7,146 nt of DNA from Candidatus Aphodoplasma excrementigallinarum (GTDB lineage Bacteria; Bacillota; Clostridia; UBA1381; UMGS1253). The notes beneath the pieces are model-generated. The model was given only the letters and a program-made list of their open reading frames with translations, had not been told where the DNA came from and ran no database searches. Made by a program: the position numbers and the translations under genes. Location: positions 1 through 7,146 of the forward strand of contig DVOF01000034.1 of NCBI GenBank assembly GCA_018713805.1, in the 5' to 3' direction. Every line of letters starts with the position of its first letter. Position 1 is the stretch's first letter. Below, piece after piece: positions 5,394 to 7,146 of the stretch.

Positions 5394-5430
5394 TTTCAGT
5401 ATGGGAATTGGTAAAAAGGACGGTATTTGT

Positions 5431-6600
5431 ATGGGGAATCTTCTGATTAAATTGTTTATCAAAAATCCGGACGACACCGGAAACGAAACTGTGCGGCAGC
5501 GCTATGGCATGCTTGGCGGCGCAGTCGGGATTGCGCTCAACATCATCCTGTTTTGTATCAAGCTCTGCGCCGGCCTGCTCAGCGCGTCGGTCGCAATCGT
5601 CGCCGACGCGCTCAACAACCTGTCCGATGCACTCTCCTCGGTCATCACGCTGATCGGGTTCAAAATGTCGGGCAAGCCCGCCGACCGCCAGCACCCGTTC
5701 GGGCACGGGCGGATCGAATACATCAGCGCGCTGTTTGTATCGATTGCGATTTTATACATGGGGATCGAGCTTGTGCGCTCCTCCTTTGATAAAATCATGA
5801 ATGCCGAGCCGATCGTCGTGACGGCGGCCAGCGTTTTCATTTTGGTAGTGTCGATTCTGCTCAAGACGTGGATGTACTTTTTTAACCGGAAAATCGGCAA
5901 AAAGATTGCCTCCCAGTCAATGGCTGCCACGGCAAAGGACAGCCTGAGCGACTCGATTGCGACGGCGGCCGTACTAATCGGCGTTCTCATCTCCTATTTT
6001 ACGGGCTATACAATAGACGGCTATATCGGCCTGATTGTGTCGGCGTTCATCCTCTGGACAGGCTACACGACGATCCGCGATTCGCTCACGCCGCTATTAG
6101 GGCAGGCGCCCGACCCGGAGCTGGTGAAGGAGATCGAACAGCTTGTGCTGTCGCACGAGGGCGTCATCGGGATGCACGACCTGATTATCCACAACTACGG
6201 CCCGACGCGGTTTATGCTCTCCCTGCACGCAGAGGTCAGCGCAGATGAAAACGTGATCAAAATGCACGACACGATCGACCTCATTGAAAAGGAACTGCAG
6301 GAGCGCTACCATTGCGACGCGGTCATCCATATGGATCCAATTGAGACCAATAATTCTCTGATTAACCAGACGAAGCAGTTTGTCGAGGACGTAATCCATT
6401 CCATCAGCAGCGAGCTGAGCCTGCACGACTTCCGCATGGTGACGGGCCCGACGCATACGAACCTGATTTTTGATTTGGTGGTGCCGTTCGACTTCAAAAT
6501 TAAGGACGACGACCTCAAGCAGATGATTCAGGACAAAGTCGCCGCGCGCGACAGCTTCTACTGTACGGTAATCAACATCGATAAAAATTACATTGGATAG
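5431..6600 (+). CDS. Cation diffusion facilitator (CDF) metal exporter with duplicated C-terminal domain
   Basis: This 389-residue divalent-metal/proton antiporter of the inner membrane exports metal ions from the cytoplasm. Six membrane segments lie at about 31-50, 52-76, 95-115, 129-150, 170-190 and 196-215, with the family motif HPFGHGRIEY (88-97). The transport site is N62-x3-D66 (helix 2) and D170-x3-D174 (helix 5). The lack of histidine argues against a classical zinc exporter, and an Asn-Asp/Asp-Asp site resembles manganese exporters such as MntE. A cytoplasmic dimerisation domain (about 232-302, MHDLIIHNYGPTRFMLSLHAE) is followed by a second similar segment (about 315-385, LHDFRMVTGPTHTNLIFDLVV), which makes the protein longer than the usual 290-310. 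ATG 5431 is used: AAGGA lies 10 bases ahead, the promoter ends about 30 bases upstream, and relatives begin this way. The WG-repeat gene follows in the same operon. Confidence 0.92.
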   Translation: MGNLLIKLFIKNPDDTGNETVRQRYGMLGGAVGIALNIILFCIKLCAGLLSASVAIVADALNNLSDALSSVITLIGFKMSGKPADRQHPFGHGRIEYISALFVSIAILYMGIELVRSSFDKIMNAEPIVVTAASVFILVVSILLKTWMYFFNRKIGKKIASQSMAATAKDSLSDSIATAAVLIGVLISYFTGYTIDGYIGLIVSAFILWTGYTTIRDSLTPLLGQAPDPELVKEIEQLVLSHEGVIGMHDLIIHNYGPTRFMLSLHAEVSADENVIKMHDTIDLIEKELQERYHCDAVIHMDPIETNNSLINQTKQFVEDVIHSISSELSLHDFRMVTGPTHTNLIFDLVVPFDFKIKDDDLKQMIQDKVAARDSFYCTVINIDKNYIG

Positions 6601-6605
6601 GAGAG
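6599..6605 (+). promoter_or_regulatory. Ribosome binding site supporting a TTG start
   Basis: AGGAGAG begins within the TAG stop of the transporter gene and ends 6 bases before TTG 6612. The in-frame ATG at 6642 has only a pyrimidine-rich stretch upstream, so translation most likely starts at the TTG. Confidence 0.7.
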
Positions 6606-6611
6606 AAAAGA

Positions 6612-7146
6612 TTGAGACCCTTTCTGCGTTGTTTTCTTTCTATGATTTTACTTGCTGCGGCCTGCACGGCGCCGTTTACCGCCACAGCGGCGGCTATCCC
6701 GCCCGCGTCGCGCTTTACGGTACAGCCTGCGCCCTATACGGGCGAGGTCTATGACGCGGCGGCATTGTCGGACGGGCTGTTTATGGTCTGCGGGGACGGC
6801 CACATGTGCGGATATCTCGACCAGGACGGCAATACCGCGATCGGTTTTTCCTTTTCTTATGCCGGCTCCTTTGTCGACGGGCTGGCTCCGGTAAGCGTCC
6901 CATACGGTAAAATAGGCTACATCGACAAAAGCGGCACCTTTGCCATAGAACCGGGCTTTGATATGGCGGAGGAGTTTTCCTGTGGGCTTGCGCTTGTTAC
7001 AAAGGGCGACAAAACGGGCTTCATCGACAAAACCGGAAAGTTCGTCGACATAATAAAAAATCCGTCCTATACCCCTGTCAGCTCATTTCATGGCGGGGTC
7101 TGCTGGGTGGAAAATGAAAGCGGCCGCCGTGCCGTCATGGACACGC
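6612..7146 (+). CDS. Secreted WG-repeat protein, N-terminal part
   Basis: The gene runs off the right edge; 178 residues are visible. Read from TTG 6612, the product has a signal peptide: basic start MRPFLR, hydrophobic core to about residue 22, and an Ala-rich cleavage region TATAAA (23-28). C18 in LLAAAC is a weak lipobox, so a lipoprotein is possible. The rest is a chain of WG (KWG) repeats. A degenerate one lies at about 66-98 (CGYLDQDGNTAI...FVDGLAPV). A canonical one lies at about 100-131 (KIGYIDKSGTFAIEP, FDMAEEFSCGLALV). A third starts at 134 (KTGFIDKTGKFV), and a fourth begins near 172. Each has the G-[YF]-[IL]-D core and the F-x2-G-[LV]-[AC]-x-V end. Such repeats form cell-surface or envelope proteins of mostly unknown binding partner. 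The start lies 11 bases after the transporter stop, so the two are co-transcribed, but no functional link is known. Confidence 0.85.
   Translation, partial: MRPFLRCFLSMILLAAACTAPFTATAAAIPPASRFTVQPAPYTGEVYDAAALSDGLFMVCGDGHMCGYLDQDGNTAIGFSFSYAGSFVDGLAPVSVPYGKIGYIDKSGTFAIEPGFDMAEEFSCGLALVTKGDKTGFIDKTGKFVDIIKNPSYTPVSSFHGGVCWVENESGRRAVMDT

Larger units (their letters stand above)
5089..5430. other. Divergent intergenic region, spoIIGA / transporter
   Basis: This 342-base region lies between the oppositely oriented spoIIGA and transporter starts. I see regulatory sites (spoIIGA -10 at 5152-5160, Spo0A-like boxes at 5211-5231, transporter promoter at 5365-5393) but no convincing gene. The only repeat noticed is an 11-base direct repeat, GCGGCGCGGAG, at 5191-5201 and 5288-5298. 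Much of 5232-5364 is GC-rich and otherwise unexplained. Confidence 0.6.

Noticed and set aside
5305..5430. A longer N-terminus of the CDF transporter starting at 5305.
   Set aside because: The promoter -35 and -10 (5365-5393) lie inside it, the extra residues are unlike family members, and ATG 5431 has a ribosome binding site. The ATG at 5401 would leave almost no leader.
1..7146. Search for CRISPR arrays, transposases, tRNA or rRNA genes and defence systems.
   Set aside because: I saw no regularly spaced repeats, no insertion-sequence ends and no RNA gene signatures. All large frames are explained by core sporulation, replication, transport and surface proteins.

Overview
The window comes from an endospore-forming Firmicute, most likely a moderately GC-rich member of the Clostridia (Oscillospiraceae/Christensenellaceae-like). 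The evidence is a spoIIGA-sigE-sigG cluster encoding proteins that closely resemble the Bacillus/Clostridium sporulation factors, AGGAGG-type ribosome binding sites and U-tract terminators. The genus cannot be named from the sequence alone.

Layout, left to right. At 1-112 there is probably the tail of a plus-strand membrane protein. It meets the minus-strand block at a perfectly palindromic, bidirectional terminator (129-154). The minus-strand block reads from right to left: spoIIGA (aspartic protease that activates pro-sigma-E), sigE (mother-cell sigma factor), sigG (late forespore sigma factor), a 42-residue small protein not recognised here, a DnaD-family primosomal protein, and a DnaC/DnaI-type helicase loader. 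The block is divided by a sigG terminator (2489-2525), a terminator after the small gene (2247-2272) and a housekeeping promoter for the dnaD-dnaC pair (2179-2207).

A 342-bp intergenic region (5089-5430) separates spoIIGA from a divergent plus-strand operon. It holds an extended -10 with no -35 facing spoIIGA, two tandem Spo0A-box-like sequences, and a near-consensus sigma-A promoter facing right. The right-hand operon encodes a cation diffusion facilitator with a duplicated C-terminal domain and an Asn-Asp/Asp-Asp metal site, followed by a secreted WG-repeat protein that runs off the window.

How the genes work together: Spo0A and sigma-A probably switch on spoIIGA-sigE. SpoIIGA then matures pro-sigma-E in the mother cell. 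A sigma-F/sigma-G-type promoter between sigE and sigG should turn on sigG in the forespore. DnaD and DnaC load the replicative helicase and form a separate replication unit.

The window is mostly core genome, and I see no mobile element, CRISPR array or RNA gene. The points most worth checking are the DTA (not DTG/DSG) active-site motif of SpoIIGA, the unannotated 42-residue gene with a GC-rich hairpin upstream, the overlapping sigma-F/sigma-G promoter, and the metal-site and domain architecture of the transporter.
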